A DNA stretch of 64,000 nt. It comes from Streptomyces sp. NBC_00572 (GTDB lineage: Bacteria; Actinomycetota; Actinomycetes; Streptomycetales; Streptomycetaceae). Positions 25,189 through 33,966 of the stretch are shown here, in pieces (within the stretch, counting starts at the first letter, position 1; the number at the start of each line of letters is the position of its first letter). The stretch covers positions 186,001 through 250,000 of the forward strand of contig NZ_JAPENX010000002.1 of the NCBI RefSeq assembly GCF_026341815.1, in the 5' to 3' direction. The position numbers and the translations under genes were made by a program. A model generated the notes under the pieces. That model did not search any database. It was not told the DNA's origin and saw only the letters and a program-made list of their open reading frames with translations.

Positions 25189-26505
25189 TCAGTGGGAACC
25201 AGTTTGAAGCGGGCGCGGGAGCGGAGGTGAGGGGGGTGTCTCGGCATCGCGGAGGCCTTGGGTGGTGACCCGGGAGGCGAGTGGGATCGCGGCGAGGGTG
25301 AGCCCGAGGCCTGCGGCCACGAAGGTGGAACGGATCCCCAGGCCGCGTCCGAACAGGCCACCGCCGAGGGCTCCGAGAGGGACGACGCCCAGGACGATCA
25401 GGCGGTAGGCGGCGGTGACGCGGCCGAGGAGTTCGTCGGGGACTGCTGCTTGGCGCAGGGTGCTGACGACGATCTGGTTCAGTGAGGTGGCAAGAGCGGC
25501 ACCGAACATGGCGGCCAGGGCCAGTGGCGTGCTGTGGCCCAGCCCGAGGACTGCGTAGCCGGCGGCCGGGGTGAGCGCGGCGAGCCAGGTGGTGGGGCCG
25601 CCGCCGATGCGAGGCACGACGTGTTCGGCGAGCAGTGAGCCGGCGATCGCGCCGGCTGCGGGAACGGCGATGAACAGGCCGTAGCTCGACATGGCCAGTT
25701 GGTACGGGCCGGTGATCAGCAGGACGAGGAGCCCACCGGTGGCCGCGCTGAAGAAGTTGATTGCTGCCGAGATGAACGCGACTCGGCGCAGCAGGTCGTG
25801 GCGCCAGAAGTGGGTCCATCCGGAGCGGATGTCCTGGGTCATGGTGGTCGGGTTCGAGCGGCGGTGCTCGTGTTCCGTGCTCGTGGGACGCAGCGCGGGC
25901 AGCAGCAGGGCCGCCAGGCCGGCGAGGGCGAACGCGGCCGCGCCGGTGTAGAAGGCCGCCGATGCCGCCAGCGCGAACAACGCCGCGCCGGCAGGCGGAC
26001 CGATGAACGTGTTGATGACGGACTGCGTGGCGAACAGCCTGCCGTTGGCGCGCTCTAGCTTCTCGCGGGTCAGAAGACGGGGCGGGATGGCGAGGGCGGC
26101 GTTGTCGACCAGCGTTTCAGCACAACCGGCGATGAACACCGCGGCGTAGAGAAGTGCGACGTGGTGCCAACCGTTGGCCAAAGCGAGGGCGAGCAGCGCG
26201 AACCCCGCCGCGCGGAGCCAGTTGCCGACGATGAGTATCCGGCGCCTGTCCATGCGGTCGGCCATCGCCCCTGCGGGAAGGGTTGCGAGCAGCCAGGGCA
26301 GGAACTGCACCACCGTCATGCCCGCCACCACGAGCGGGTCCCGGGTCAACGTGGCGACGAGCAAGGGTGCGGCGGCCTGCAACACCCCGTCCGCGAGGTT
26401 CGAGGAGGCTTGGGATGCCCACAGTGCGGTGAACGGTCTGAGGACGGCGACGGGCACGATCGTTCTCCCCGCAGGAATCTCATGGGTGATTGACTGATAA
26501 GGCAT
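25189..26505 (-). CDS. MFS transporter, EntS-like (MFS_3) type
   Basis: 438 aa with about 11-12 transmembrane helices. Typical features are the opening PFTALWASQASSNLADGVLQ, LPAGAMADRMDRRRILIVGN (loop 2-3 motif), and the repeat-half VPDELLGRVTAAYRLIVLGVVPLGALGGG. This class exports siderophores, macrolides and other small molecules by proton antiport. It is divergent from a CGNR-type regulator with a 34-bp composite palindrome between them, so drug- or metabolite-induced efflux is likely. The Pro-rich tail is cytoplasmic. Confidence 0.9.
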   Translation of the reverse strand: MPYQSITHEIPAGRTIVPVAVLRPFTALWASQASSNLADGVLQAAAPLLVATLTRDPLVVAGMTVVQFLPWLLATLPAGAMADRMDRRRILIVGNWLRAAGFALLALALANGWHHVALLYAAVFIAGCAETLVDNAALAIPPRLLTREKLERANGRLFATQSVINTFIGPPAGAALFALAASAAFYTGAAAFALAGLAALLLPALRPTSTEHEHRRSNPTTMTQDIRSGWTHFWRHDLLRRVAFISAAINFFSAATGGLLVLLITGPYQLAMSSYGLFIAVPAAGAIAGSLLAEHVVPRIGGGPTTWLAALTPAAGYAVLGLGHSTPLALAAMFGAALATSLNQIVVSTLRQAAVPDELLGRVTAAYRLIVLGVVPLGALGGGLFGRGLGIRSTFVAAGLGLTLAAIPLASRVTTQGLRDAETPPSPPLPRPLQTGSH

Positions 26506-26520
26506 GATGCCAAGAAGGTC

Positions 26521-26554
26521 ACCTCACATGCAATAATGCTATTGCCCGTGAGGT
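26521..26554. promoter_or_regulatory. Composite palindrome between efflux gene and regulator
   Basis: ACCTCAC and GTGAGGT (outer), GCAATA and TATTGC (inner) are symmetric about ATGC, with 2-bp spacers on each side. Such a nested dyad begins 15 bp upstream of the MFS start and lies 43 bp before the regulator start. It would suit a dimer repressing both genes. Confidence 0.8.
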
Positions 26555-26596
26555 CTGACGCGCAGGCGCGAGCGCCTTCGCCGGCGAGAGGAGCTG

Positions 26597-27190
26597 ATGG
26601 TGAGGTTCGGCCACATCGCGGGCGACCGCATGCTCGACCTGGTGAACACCGTTGCCTGGCGGCTCGGCGGGCCCGAACGCATCGAGTCCCTGAAGGCCTT
26701 CTCCGACGTCGTCGAGTGGTGCAATGAATCCGACCTGATCAGCACAGATGAGGCCGAGGCCTTGCTCGACCTCGCAGGCCGGGACGGCGCCGGGGCCGAG
26801 CGGGAACGGGAACGGGTCATCGAAGCGCGAGAGTGGATCTACGGAGCTCTCTTCGACGACGACTCCGAAGCCGCCGCAGACCTCGCGAGCATGTACCGGG
26901 CGGCGATCGCCGCAGCCGACCTGGTCCACGCAGGCGGCCGCTGGCAATGGCAAGACCGGGACGCCGACCTCTGCCTGCCCCGCCATCGCATCGTCCGCGG
27001 GCTTGTGACACTCACCCAGCGCGACGACCTCGACCGCCTCCACCAATGCGAAGACGCCAAGTGCGGCTGGGTCTACCTCGACACATCACCACGGCGGAAC
27101 CGCCGCTGGTGCAACACGAAGGACTGCGGCGACCGCAACCGCGCCCGCGCCTACTACGCTCGACAGAAGGCGAAGAGTCATCAGCCTTGA
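26597..27190 (+). CDS. CGNR zinc-finger regulator (ABATE domain)
   Basis: 197 aa. The N-terminal ABATE-type helical domain (about 1-140) opens with RFGHIAGDRMLDLVNTVAWR. The C-terminal CGNR zinc finger has Cys151, Cys156, Cys172 and Cys177 in CEDAKCGWVYLDTSPRRNRR followed by WCNTKDCGDRNRARAYYARQ. The finger binds DNA and the N-terminal part probably binds a ligand. Its neighbour is the divergent MFS exporter, the likely target through the shared palindrome. GTG/ATG choices near 26597 differ by one codon. Confidence 0.9.
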   Translation: MVRFGHIAGDRMLDLVNTVAWRLGGPERIESLKAFSDVVEWCNESDLISTDEAEALLDLAGRDGAGAERERERVIEAREWIYGALFDDDSEAAADLASMYRAAIAAADLVHAGGRWQWQDRDADLCLPRHRIVRGLVTLTQRDDLDRLHQCEDAKCGWVYLDTSPRRNRRWCNTKDCGDRNRARAYYARQKAKSHQP

Positions 27191-27384
27191 TTCATCGACC
27201 GCCCGTGACCATGGCTTGTGACGTCGAGACTCGATCAGCGTCCCAGTCGGTACGGATGGACGCACCTCCCGACCTCACGGTGTGACGCGGGGCAGCGCCA
27301 AGCTTCGAGGCGCCCCACACGCCGGATGAGCATGGACCTCGGACGGTCCCTTCGCGGCTTGGCGGCTTGGCGGCGAACGACGTG

Positions 27385-27930
27385 TTACCCGGTGGTCTTT
27401 CCGGTTACGCAGGGCCATGCAAAGGACGCCTTGCAGGGCGCGCTGGCGTAGTGCCCTACCAGGGCCGACGCCGCACGGATGGTGATGATGTCGTGGGTGG
27501 AGGGCCCCAGAGCGTCGGTCACGTACTTGGACCCCTGCTTGATGGCCAGGTCCACTGCTGCGATGTCCACCCGGGGGCGGAAGCCGTCACGCTCCCGCGC
27601 TTGCGCGTGCAGGTCGTCGCCACCTAGATATCCAATGATCTTCCAGTGGAACTTGCCGCCCAGGAAGCCGTACTCCTGCTGGTTGACGTACCAGACGTTC
27701 GGCCACCTCTTATCCAAGGCTTCGACTTGGGACAGCCTCACCGTGCTCTGCAGATCGAGGATGGGTCCCCCGAGGGGCCAGACGGCGATGGAGTGGCACT
27801 GGTCGCGGGCCGGCTCCCTGCGCACCTGCATGAACGTGCCAGATGGTCCCGCCCACCCGTTGCCTTGCTCGTCCAAATGCCGCGCCATCTCATTGGCGAG
27901 CGAATCCCTGATCCAGTCGTCGTTTCCCAC
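27385..27930 (-). CDS. Hypothetical protein
   Basis: 181 aa, soluble. It begins WIRDSLANEMARHLDEQGNGWAGPSGTFMQVRREP and has a strand-rich middle (CHSIAVWPLGGPILDLQSTVRLSQVE, KFHWKIIGYLGGDDLHAQARE) and a Cys-containing tail. No family recognised. The protein is lower in Arg/Pro than shadow frames, which supports it being real. It stands alone. Confidence 0.6.
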   Translation of the reverse strand: MGNDDWIRDSLANEMARHLDEQGNGWAGPSGTFMQVRREPARDQCHSIAVWPLGGPILDLQSTVRLSQVEALDKRWPNVWYVNQQEYGFLGGKFHWKIIGYLGGDDLHAQARERDGFRPRVDIAAVDLAIKQGSKYVTDALGPSTHDIITIRAASALVGHYASAPCKASFAWPCVTGKTTG

Positions 27931-28195
27931 TTGTGGCCGCCCTCGGTCGAATCGTCACTCCACTCTGCCAGTACGTCGCGGCCGCGGATCTCAACTACTG
28001 GAAGCTACTGCAGGGTTACTTGACCGAGAGCGCGACAATCCTGACGGTCATGCCGGAGACCGCAGGACGTCCGCTCCACGGCACACGGACCTCGCTGCGC
28101 GCCCGCACCGCCCCCGCACGCTCCCGCACGCGAGCGCCATCGGCTACGAGGCTGGACTCATCGTGCGTCACGACGAACCCCGCAACCAGGCCGCG

Positions 28196-28640
28196 ATCGA
28201 GCCGTGGCAGCCACGTCGTCGCCAGGCTCGCCGGGCATCCGCACGCCGAAGTCCGCCGCGCGGTCGCGGCCGACGAGGCGACGTCACCAGTCGTGCCGGC
28301 GGCGCTGGCCACCGGCGAGGGTCTGCCTCGCGCCCAGGGATGTCTGGTCTGCGAGCGCGAGGAAACGCCATTCGTACGCGCGCCGCAGTGCCCACGCCTC
28401 GGCTGCGATCTGCTACCCAGCGCCTCGTGTGACGGCTCCCACGAGTTCACCGTGCACGGCATGCGGCAGATGGCGTTGGGAAACCCGGCCACCCCCGCCA
28501 AAGCGGTCGTCCGCTTCCCCAACCATCCTTCAGTGCTACTGCGCTGGGCACTCGCCGCACGTCCCGACCTGTCCTCGGAGGTGCACGCGATGGCGGCGGC
28601 GTCCCGGCGCCCGAATCTGGTCTGGCCGGGCGGGGCCGGT
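28196..28640 (+). pseudogene. Leucine-rich-repeat-variant (LRV) protein, broken
   Basis: One frame reads LRV-like repeats: VVARLAGHPHAEVRRAVAAD, then MRQMALGNPATPAKAVVRF and PNHPSVLLRWALAARPDLSSEVHA. A Cys cluster lies between them (CLVCERE, CPRLGCDLLPSASC). The N-terminal part continues in another frame, and the end dissolves into low-complexity sequence. No intact start or stop fits, so it is a decayed gene. Intact relatives are large Streptomyces proteins of unknown role. Confidence 0.55.
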
Positions 28641-28699
28641 CAGCCGTGCCGGGCCGGTCAGCCGACCGGGGGCGGATCGTTGCGGTGCTTCTTCGTGCA

Positions 28700-28965
28700 C
28701 GCGTGGTGGTCTTCGTGCCGAAGCCCTTGAACGCGACGACGCAGGAGAGTTTCATGCCGGCCGGACCCTCGTCGTACCCACGGGACCAATCCGGCGCGTT
28801 GCCCGGGATGCCCGCGTCCGCGGCCGAGGTGTCAAGGTCCGCGCGCACGACCGCCTTCGTGAGCAGCCCGGTGCCCGTCGGCCGGGGCGACGGCGGCGTA
28901 CCCCCCGCGCCGGTGTCGCCCTCACCGCAGCCCGCGGCTCCGAGCGCGATGACGGCAACCGCCAC
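28700..28965 (-). pseudogene. Lipoprotein, truncated at both ends
   Basis: The frame opens AVAVIALGAAGCGEGD, the end of a lipoprotein signal with lipobox GAAGC. It continues TGTGLLTKAVVRADLDTSAADAGIPGNAPDW to KLSCVVAFKGF and then becomes Arg-rich. The basic start of the signal peptide is missing (an in-frame stop lies just upstream) and the C-terminal domain is lost where the sequence meets the LRV remnant. Probably a deletion scar. Confidence 0.55.
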
Positions 28966-29020
28966 GGCGGAGGCAACCGGGGATGGTCAAACGCGCCGGC
29001 CGCCTCGCGAGCGTCCGAGC

Positions 29021-29060
29021 CCGTGGCCGTGGCCGTGGCCGTGGCCGTGGCCGTGGCCGT
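29021..29060. repeat. Hexanucleotide tandem repeat (CCGTGG)n
   Basis: Six full copies of CCGTGG plus CCGT. It lies in the broken region between the lipoprotein and IS5 remnants and codes for nothing supported. Confidence 0.9.
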
Positions 29061-29104
29061 CGGGGTTCTACATCCTTGCCGTCGGTAAGCCCGCGATGTA
29101 GATC

Positions 29105-29284
29105 CCTTTTCTTGCGCGCACCGAAGGCGTACTGATGGGGCGTGAGGGACAGTGTGCAGTCGACCTTCACATCCAGGCTGATCGAACCCTTCACGGCGGC
29201 TTGGACCTGCAGCTCCAGGATCCGCTTCCAGGCTCCGTCGCGCTGCCACCTGCGGAACAGGTCGTAGATCCGGTCCCACCGGCC
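29105..29284 (-). pseudogene. IS5-family transposase, internal fragment
   Basis: One frame reads RIYDLFRRWQRDGAWKRILE, then VDCTLSLTPHQYAFGARKKR. This corresponds to the W-x-R-DGTW-RIL and VDST...HQHAAGARKKG stretch of IS5-type transposases (compare 49875-50279). Both ends are missing. Confidence 0.65.
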
Positions 29285-29434
29285 GTGCGGCTCGGGGACA
29301 TCCCGTCACAGCGTGGTGGTCTGTGTCCGCCACCGATTGCCGTCGATCAGCTGCAGACGCCTTCACGTCTGTGGCCTCCCGGGCATCTTCCCGAGGGGCA
29401 TGCAGCCGCACGGCATGGTGGCCCAGAACGCCCG

Positions 29435-30856
29435 TCAGTGCTTCAGATCGAGGACGATCAGTCGCATGATGTCCGTGCCGGCGTATGTGACGAACACTCC
29501 TGCGCCGGTGGCCATGGCGTCGGGCACGACGGTCGCCTCCGGCAGGGAGGTGGCGGCGCCCGTGGTGGCGGAGACGGAGACCGGGGTCAGGGGCGGTTCC
29601 TCACCCGCGGTGCCGTAGGCGGTGCCGTCGTCTCCGACGGTCCTGAGGGTGATCTTCTTGGCATCCTCGCCGCTGTCGGTGCAGGTGCCCTTGCCGGTCT
29701 TCAGGTCGAAGGCATTGCCGCCCTTGACCAGGAAGCGGCCGTTGGGAGACAGGGCGGGCTTCACTCCGGCGCTGTTCCTCGGGCCCGGGATGCGGATCGC
29801 GTACTCGGTGTCCTCGGTCCGGCACGGGGCAGTGGACCGGACGGCGCCCGTCGACAGGTCGTGGACGGCGGAGAGGCCGTCGCCCGCGGTGAGCCAGTTG
29901 GCGATCACGTAGTTGCCGGCGGCGCCGGCGATACGGCCGTTGGGCGTCTCCGTCATGCCCGAGCCCACGCTCTCCTCCTTGCGGACCGCCTCCACACCGG
30001 GCGGAGCGACGTGCGTGCTCTGCCAGCCGCCTTCGGCGCCGAAGCCCCCGTCGCCCCCGAAGCGATCGTCGCCGTTCGTCACCAGCCCCTTCGGGCTCGG
30101 AAACGACATCAGGTAGTCGGGGTCCGCCGACTCGCCGTTGAGGGTGACCTTCGCGTCGCTGGTGTCGCTGACCTTGCCGTCGACGGACACCACGATGTTG
30201 TCGCCGCCGTACGAGGTGACGACCAGGCCCCCTGGTCCGGGCAGAACGCTGGGACGGTCGAAGTCGCCGTCCGGGGCCTCCGCGTTCCCCGTGCCGACCG
30301 GGGCCAGGTCCTTGCCTGAGGCGTCGGCCGGGTAGAACGCGACGGCAACGACCTCCTTGTACTCATGCAGCTCGTCCTTGCGCGCCTCACCTCGCGCCCA
30401 CACCGCGAAATACTCGCGGTCCTGACCGGAGATCAGGGCGATCTGCGGGACCGCCAGCGCGCCGGACTGCTCGTCCGCCTGGTTCTCGGCGAGCTTGGGG
30501 CCCTGCCACGGCTTGCTCGTCGACAGCACCTTCCCGGACGCCGCCTCGCGTACGTTCAGGACGTACCCCTGCCCTGTCTTGTCGAGAAAGGCGACCGTGC
30601 CGGCCTTCCGCGAGACCGCGTAGGGCAGCGGCTGCCCCTGGGGGAGCCACTGGGCCTCGACCTCCCAGCCCTTGGCCGCGTCAAAGGCGGCGGGGGCGGC
30701 GATCCTGCTCGTCAGCGCAGCGCCACCCGTCCCCCCGGCGCCGCCCCCGCCCGACGCGTCGCCACCAGTCGCCTCGCTGTCCGAAGAGCAAGCGGAGAGG
30801 GTGCACAGCAGCGCCCCCGCCAGCAGTATGGACGTCCCCGTCGTGCGGATTCTCAT
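29435..30856 (-). CDS. Lipoprotein with beta-propeller-like repeats
   Basis: 473 aa. Lipoprotein signal with lipobox LSAC (Cys23), then a Ser/Gly linker. Blade-like repeats follow (GTVAFLDKTGQGYVLNVREAASGKVLSTSK, GNYVIANWLTAGDGLSAVHDLSTGAVR, GRFLVKGGNAFDLKTGKGTC), resembling PQQ/WD-type propellers. It would be anchored on the outer face of the membrane. The role is unknown; binding of a ligand or partner is inferred only from fold. An ATG start with a typical RR-type n-region is clear. Single gene. Confidence 0.8.
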   Translation of the reverse strand: MRIRTTGTSILLAGALLCTLSACSSDSEATGGDASGGGGAGGTGGAALTSRIAAPAAFDAAKGWEVEAQWLPQGQPLPYAVSRKAGTVAFLDKTGQGYVLNVREAASGKVLSTSKPWQGPKLAENQADEQSGALAVPQIALISGQDREYFAVWARGEARKDELHEYKEVVAVAFYPADASGKDLAPVGTGNAEAPDGDFDRPSVLPGPGGLVVTSYGGDNIVVSVDGKVSDTSDAKVTLNGESADPDYLMSFPSPKGLVTNGDDRFGGDGGFGAEGGWQSTHVAPPGVEAVRKEESVGSGMTETPNGRIAGAAGNYVIANWLTAGDGLSAVHDLSTGAVRSTAPCRTEDTEYAIRIPGPRNSAGVKPALSPNGRFLVKGGNAFDLKTGKGTCTDSGEDAKKITLRTVGDDGTAYGTAGEEPPLTPVSVSATTGAATSLPEATVVPDAMATGAGVFVTYAGTDIMRLIVLDLKH

Positions 30857-31300
30857 GGTCGGACCCCCGAGTCCCTATGCGCCTTGGAGGGGGCGACCAA
30901 TCGTCGTCCCCCGACAGACGATCTGTAACGATCAAGCAAACGGGGAGCCTAGCAGCGCGCTGTGGGCGAAGGGCGATGCCGTCGTGAAGGACCGGAGCGT
31001 GCTCCGGCCTGAGTGCCTCGCTCCGGAGCAGATCAGTGACGGCAGCCCACCACTCCCACGGGCACCACGCCACCGCCGAGCCGCTGACGAAACGGCCCGC
31101 AGCTACAGAGCCCTCGCCGAGCCGAGGTCCGCCACGCTGGACGGCGGGCTGCTATGGCGACCCAAGACCGTCCGCAGTGGCCGGGCCGAGGACCCGCTCA
31201 CTCCCGAGGAGATCAACCTCCGCGACCACCTCCAGGCCCAGCCCCACCTGCGCGCCGAGCTGCGGTAGACACGTCAACGGCGGGCCCCAAGTCGGGTTTC
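30857..31300. other. Intergenic stretch, possible gene remnant
   Basis: No intact gene. A plus-strand frame near 31,190-31,265 ends DPLTPEEINLRDHLQAQPHLRAELR. That is protein-like and may be the tail of a lost gene, but no family can be assigned. Confidence 0.3.
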
Positions 31301-31420
31301 TCGCTTGAGGAACCGGGTCTGAAAGGCGCAGTCGTGCGCCTGGAGCCACTTGGCCACCGCCGCGTGGCGGACTTGGCCGTGGCATCGGAAGGGGACCAGC
31401 GCTCGTATCGGTTCACCTAA
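31301..31420 (+). pseudogene. GNAT acetyltransferase N-terminus cut by an insertion sequence
   Basis: The frame reads GLKGAVVRLEPLGHRRVADL followed by AVASEGDQRSYRFT, then a stop in the TAA target duplication of the IS at 31421. The same stretch in the intact GNAT at 13706-14356 is VLEGSLVRLEPLTHRHAEDL...RSSYGFT. The remainder is not found to the right of the element, so further rearrangement has occurred. Confidence 0.75.
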
Positions 31421-32468
31421 CGAGCTCGTGCACGGTTAGCAGTGAGCCGTCGAGGGCTTCGGCAGCACCGGTGCTCACCTCTGTCGTCGAGGGTCCAGGT
31501 CCGCGGTCTGCTGGTGGGAGAGCAGGCCGGCGACGGCCTGGACGGTGTCACTCACGTGCTCGCGGCGGCCGAGGTGGCGGGCCAGTGCCCGCCAGTTCTT
31601 CAGGTGGGCGATGCCGTGCTCGACCCGGATCCGCCTGGAGGAGTGAGCCTTGCGCTGGCGCTCGTGCATCTCCTCGTACCACTCCGGGGCGTTCTTCTTG
31701 AACTTGCGGTGCGGTGGCGTCACGACGCGGCCGCCGGTCTGTGCTCCGAGTCCTTGGTAGCCGGCATCGGCAAGGATCTCGACTGCTGGACCGTCGGCCA
31801 GGATTTTGACCAGCCCTAACTCGCGGGCGTGGGTGATGTCCGCACAGCTTCCGGGTTGAGTCGGACTGCAGAACAGCACTCGCCCGTCCTCGTCGGTGAA
31901 GACCATCGCCTTCACGGCGTTCTGCTTGTTCTTGCCGGAGATGAAGCGATCCCGATCCTCGCGGCCGATGGCCGGGCGGCGGACACGGATCTCGGTGTCG
32001 TCGACAATGCCGGTCTGCCCGCTGGCGCCGAGGTGGTCGATGACGTCGGCCAGCGTTCGCAGCCGGATGCCGGGGCTGATCGTGCACCCCCGCTCGGCGA
32101 GCAGGGGCCGCACTTCGCCGATGGCCCGGGTGATGGTGGAACGGTCGACGCCGAACCAGCAGGCCAGCACGTCATGAGTAACCCCATGGCGAAGGTGCAC
32201 GAGCGTGGCCAGGAGCCGGTCGACGAACACGAGCCGGTGCTTCGCGCCGGCGCCCACCGCCCGCTTCCGCGGCCGGAAGGCAAGCCCGGCCTGGTGACGC
32301 TCATGCCACAACGGACCTATCTCGGCCACGAGTTCAGCAATCACATCGGCCGACAGCCTGATGATCCGGCGGTTGCTGATGATCATCGCGCGAGTCACGG
32401 TCCCCACCACTTGACCAGGATCGACCATCAGGGGCTCGACGTCTCACTGCTCACCGTGCACGAGCTCG
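31421..32468. mobile_element. Complete IS5-type insertion sequence, 1048 bp
   Basis: The left end starts CGAGCTCGTGCACGGTTAGC. The right end, read inwards, starts CGAGCTCGTGCACGGTGAGC. The two match at 32 of 34 positions. Flanking TAA at 31418-31420 and 32469-32471 is a 3-bp target duplication, as expected for the IS1031-like branch of IS5 (TNA). It carries one transposase gene on the minus strand. Confidence 0.93.
31475..32428 (-). CDS. IS5-type transposase (DDE_Tnp_4)
   Basis: 317 aa. An HTH region (THDVLACWFGVDRSTITRAI) precedes the DDE core: GIVDDTEIRVRRPA (first Asp), VKILADGPAVEILADAGYQG (second) and the C-terminal RRIRVEHGIAHLKNWRAL (Glu). Length and motifs are complete, so it is probably functional. 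An internal ATG at 32386 (MIISNRRI) may be the true start. Confidence 0.93.
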   Translation of the reverse strand: MVDPGQVVGTVTRAMIISNRRIIRLSADVIAELVAEIGPLWHERHQAGLAFRPRKRAVGAGAKHRLVFVDRLLATLVHLRHGVTHDVLACWFGVDRSTITRAIGEVRPLLAERGCTISPGIRLRTLADVIDHLGASGQTGIVDDTEIRVRRPAIGREDRDRFISGKNKQNAVKAMVFTDEDGRVLFCSPTQPGSCADITHARELGLVKILADGPAVEILADAGYQGLGAQTGGRVVTPPHRKFKKNAPEWYEEMHERQRKAHSSRRIRVEHGIAHLKNWRALARHLGRREHVSDTVQAVAGLLSHQQTADLDPRRQR

Positions 32469-32670
32469 TAAGGGCTGTCCCATAACTGATCTTTGGCACG
32501 AGAGTGGTCGGCTGAGATCGGATCCTGGGTCCCACCCTTTGGAAGAGGCGCCGACCTCGGTTCACCCTGTGACCGCACGACACAGCAGCGGATGGCAGGG
32601 GCCGTCCTCCCGGCAACGTGTGGATCCACCCGCCCGGGGAGATGAGCAGGGCCCCTGTTATCGTGCGCCG

Positions 32671-33102
32671 ATGTCAACGATCAAGCAGTTCCAAGTGACC
32701 TTCGACTGCGCGGAACCTGCGCGCCTCGCCGCCTTCTGGTGCGAGGTGCTGGGGTACGTCGTACCGACAGCCCCGGAGGGCTTTGCCACGTGGGAGGAGT
32801 ACCACCACTCGCTGCCGCCTGAGGACGAGGTCTACTTCGCGTGCGCTGATCCCTCGGGTGTGGGCCCGCGCGTGCTCTTCCAGCGAGTTCCCGAAGGCAA
32901 GGTCGTCAAGAATCGGGTGCATCTCTGCGTGCGGGCCGGCACAGGGCTCGTGGGTGACGAGCGCCTGGCCACACTCGAGGCCGAATGCGCACGGCTGATG
33001 GCGCTCGGCGCGAAACACGTGCTGACGCAGCGCGCCGATGGCGTCAACGAGTCGTGCATCACGATGCAGGACATCGAGGGCAACGAGTTCTGCCTCGCCT
33101 GA
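32671..33102 (+). CDS. VOC-family glyoxalase-like protein
   Basis: 143 aa single VOC module pair: IKQFQVTFDCAEPARLAAFW at the start, PRVLFQRVPEGKVVKNRVHLCV in the middle and ITMQDIEGNEFCLA at the end. It matches small actinobacterial glyoxalase/bleomycin-resistance relatives. A metal site is likely but the substrate is unknown. ATG 32671 is chosen from the family start, and the upstream 44 codons are spurious. It lies between the IS5 element and the IS110/IS5 composite. Confidence 0.88.
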   Translation: MSTIKQFQVTFDCAEPARLAAFWCEVLGYVVPTAPEGFATWEEYHHSLPPEDEVYFACADPSGVGPRVLFQRVPEGKVVKNRVHLCVRAGTGLVGDERLATLEAECARLMALGAKHVLTQRADGVNESCITMQDIEGNEFCLA

Positions 33103-33169
33103 TTCTCCTCCCAGACTGCGAGGGGGGAGCCGTCTCCCGGGGACTCTCAGGTCTCGTATGCGGCAGAAG

Positions 33170-33565
33170 CTATCCCGTGAGAGCGAGGTTGTGCAGTCGG
33201 GCGATGCCGAGCATGGCGTGTCGGACCCCGTCGCCCTTGAGACGGCAGTCGCGGAAGATCTTTCAGGTCTTCATGCGAGCGAAGACGTGCTCGACGCGGG
33301 CCCGGACCTGTTTGTGCGAGCGATTGTGCTCGCGCTTCCAGCCCGGCAACTCTTCGCCCGGGGTACGGCGGTGGGGCACGAGGAGGCCCGTGCCCGGATA
33401 GCCGCCGTCGGCCACCGTGAGGGTCCTGCCCACGGCGGCCTTCGCGCCAGACTCCTCCCATGCCCGGCAGTCGTTGCGATTGCCGGGCGAAGGCTCACCG
33501 ACCACAACGACCAGGCGGATATCCGCGTCAATGACGACCTGGTGGTTGGTGGAGTACCGGTAGTT
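33170..33565 (-). pseudogene. IS5-type transposase, C-terminal half (split by IS110)
   Basis: The frame reads NYRYSTNHQVVIDADIRLVV, then ADGGYPGTGLLVPHR and ARVEHVFARMKT. There an in-frame TGA (33263-33265) replaces the usual Trp codon before KIFRDCRLKGDGVRHAMLGI and ARLHNLALTG. So it carries a nonsense mutation. It is the downstream half of the gene whose other half is at 35233-35395. Confidence 0.85.
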
Positions 33566-33966
33566 CTCATAGGTCGTCGGTGAACCCAGGCGCGTGAGTG
33601 CAAGGGCCACCAGGCGAGGTCGAGGCCTGCCGCCCTTCGGGGACTGGATCCCTCTGGTCAGACCGGCCCTGCCTCGCCCGCTCCCTGCCGGGCCGAGACC
33701 TTCGGTAGTTCCGTGGCCTTGACCTCTCGTCAAAGACCGGTCCCGCCCGGCAGAGGCTCAAATATCACCAGCTTTCATGTCCTCAGCCCGCCGGCAGGGG
33801 CCGACCTCTCAACAGTTCGTGAGCCGATGAGCTCTCCAACAGACCGAGGTCCCTACCGGTCGCTGGAAAGACACGAACGGCTCATGAGATGGCGTGCCCA
33901 GAGCACTTCTATTAGAGCGCCGCGTGCTCCGCATGGGACCGACCTGCAGGTTGAGACGGAGGCACA
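33566..33966 (+). ncRNA. Candidate bridge-RNA region in the IS110 left end
   Basis: The 401-bp left end has no gene. IS110 elements are known to encode a guide (bridge) RNA in the non-coding end next to the recombinase start, and this interval is the only place large enough. Short inverted pairs are present, but I could not fold it or find the donor/target loops by eye, so the RNA is inferred from element architecture. Confidence 0.35.
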
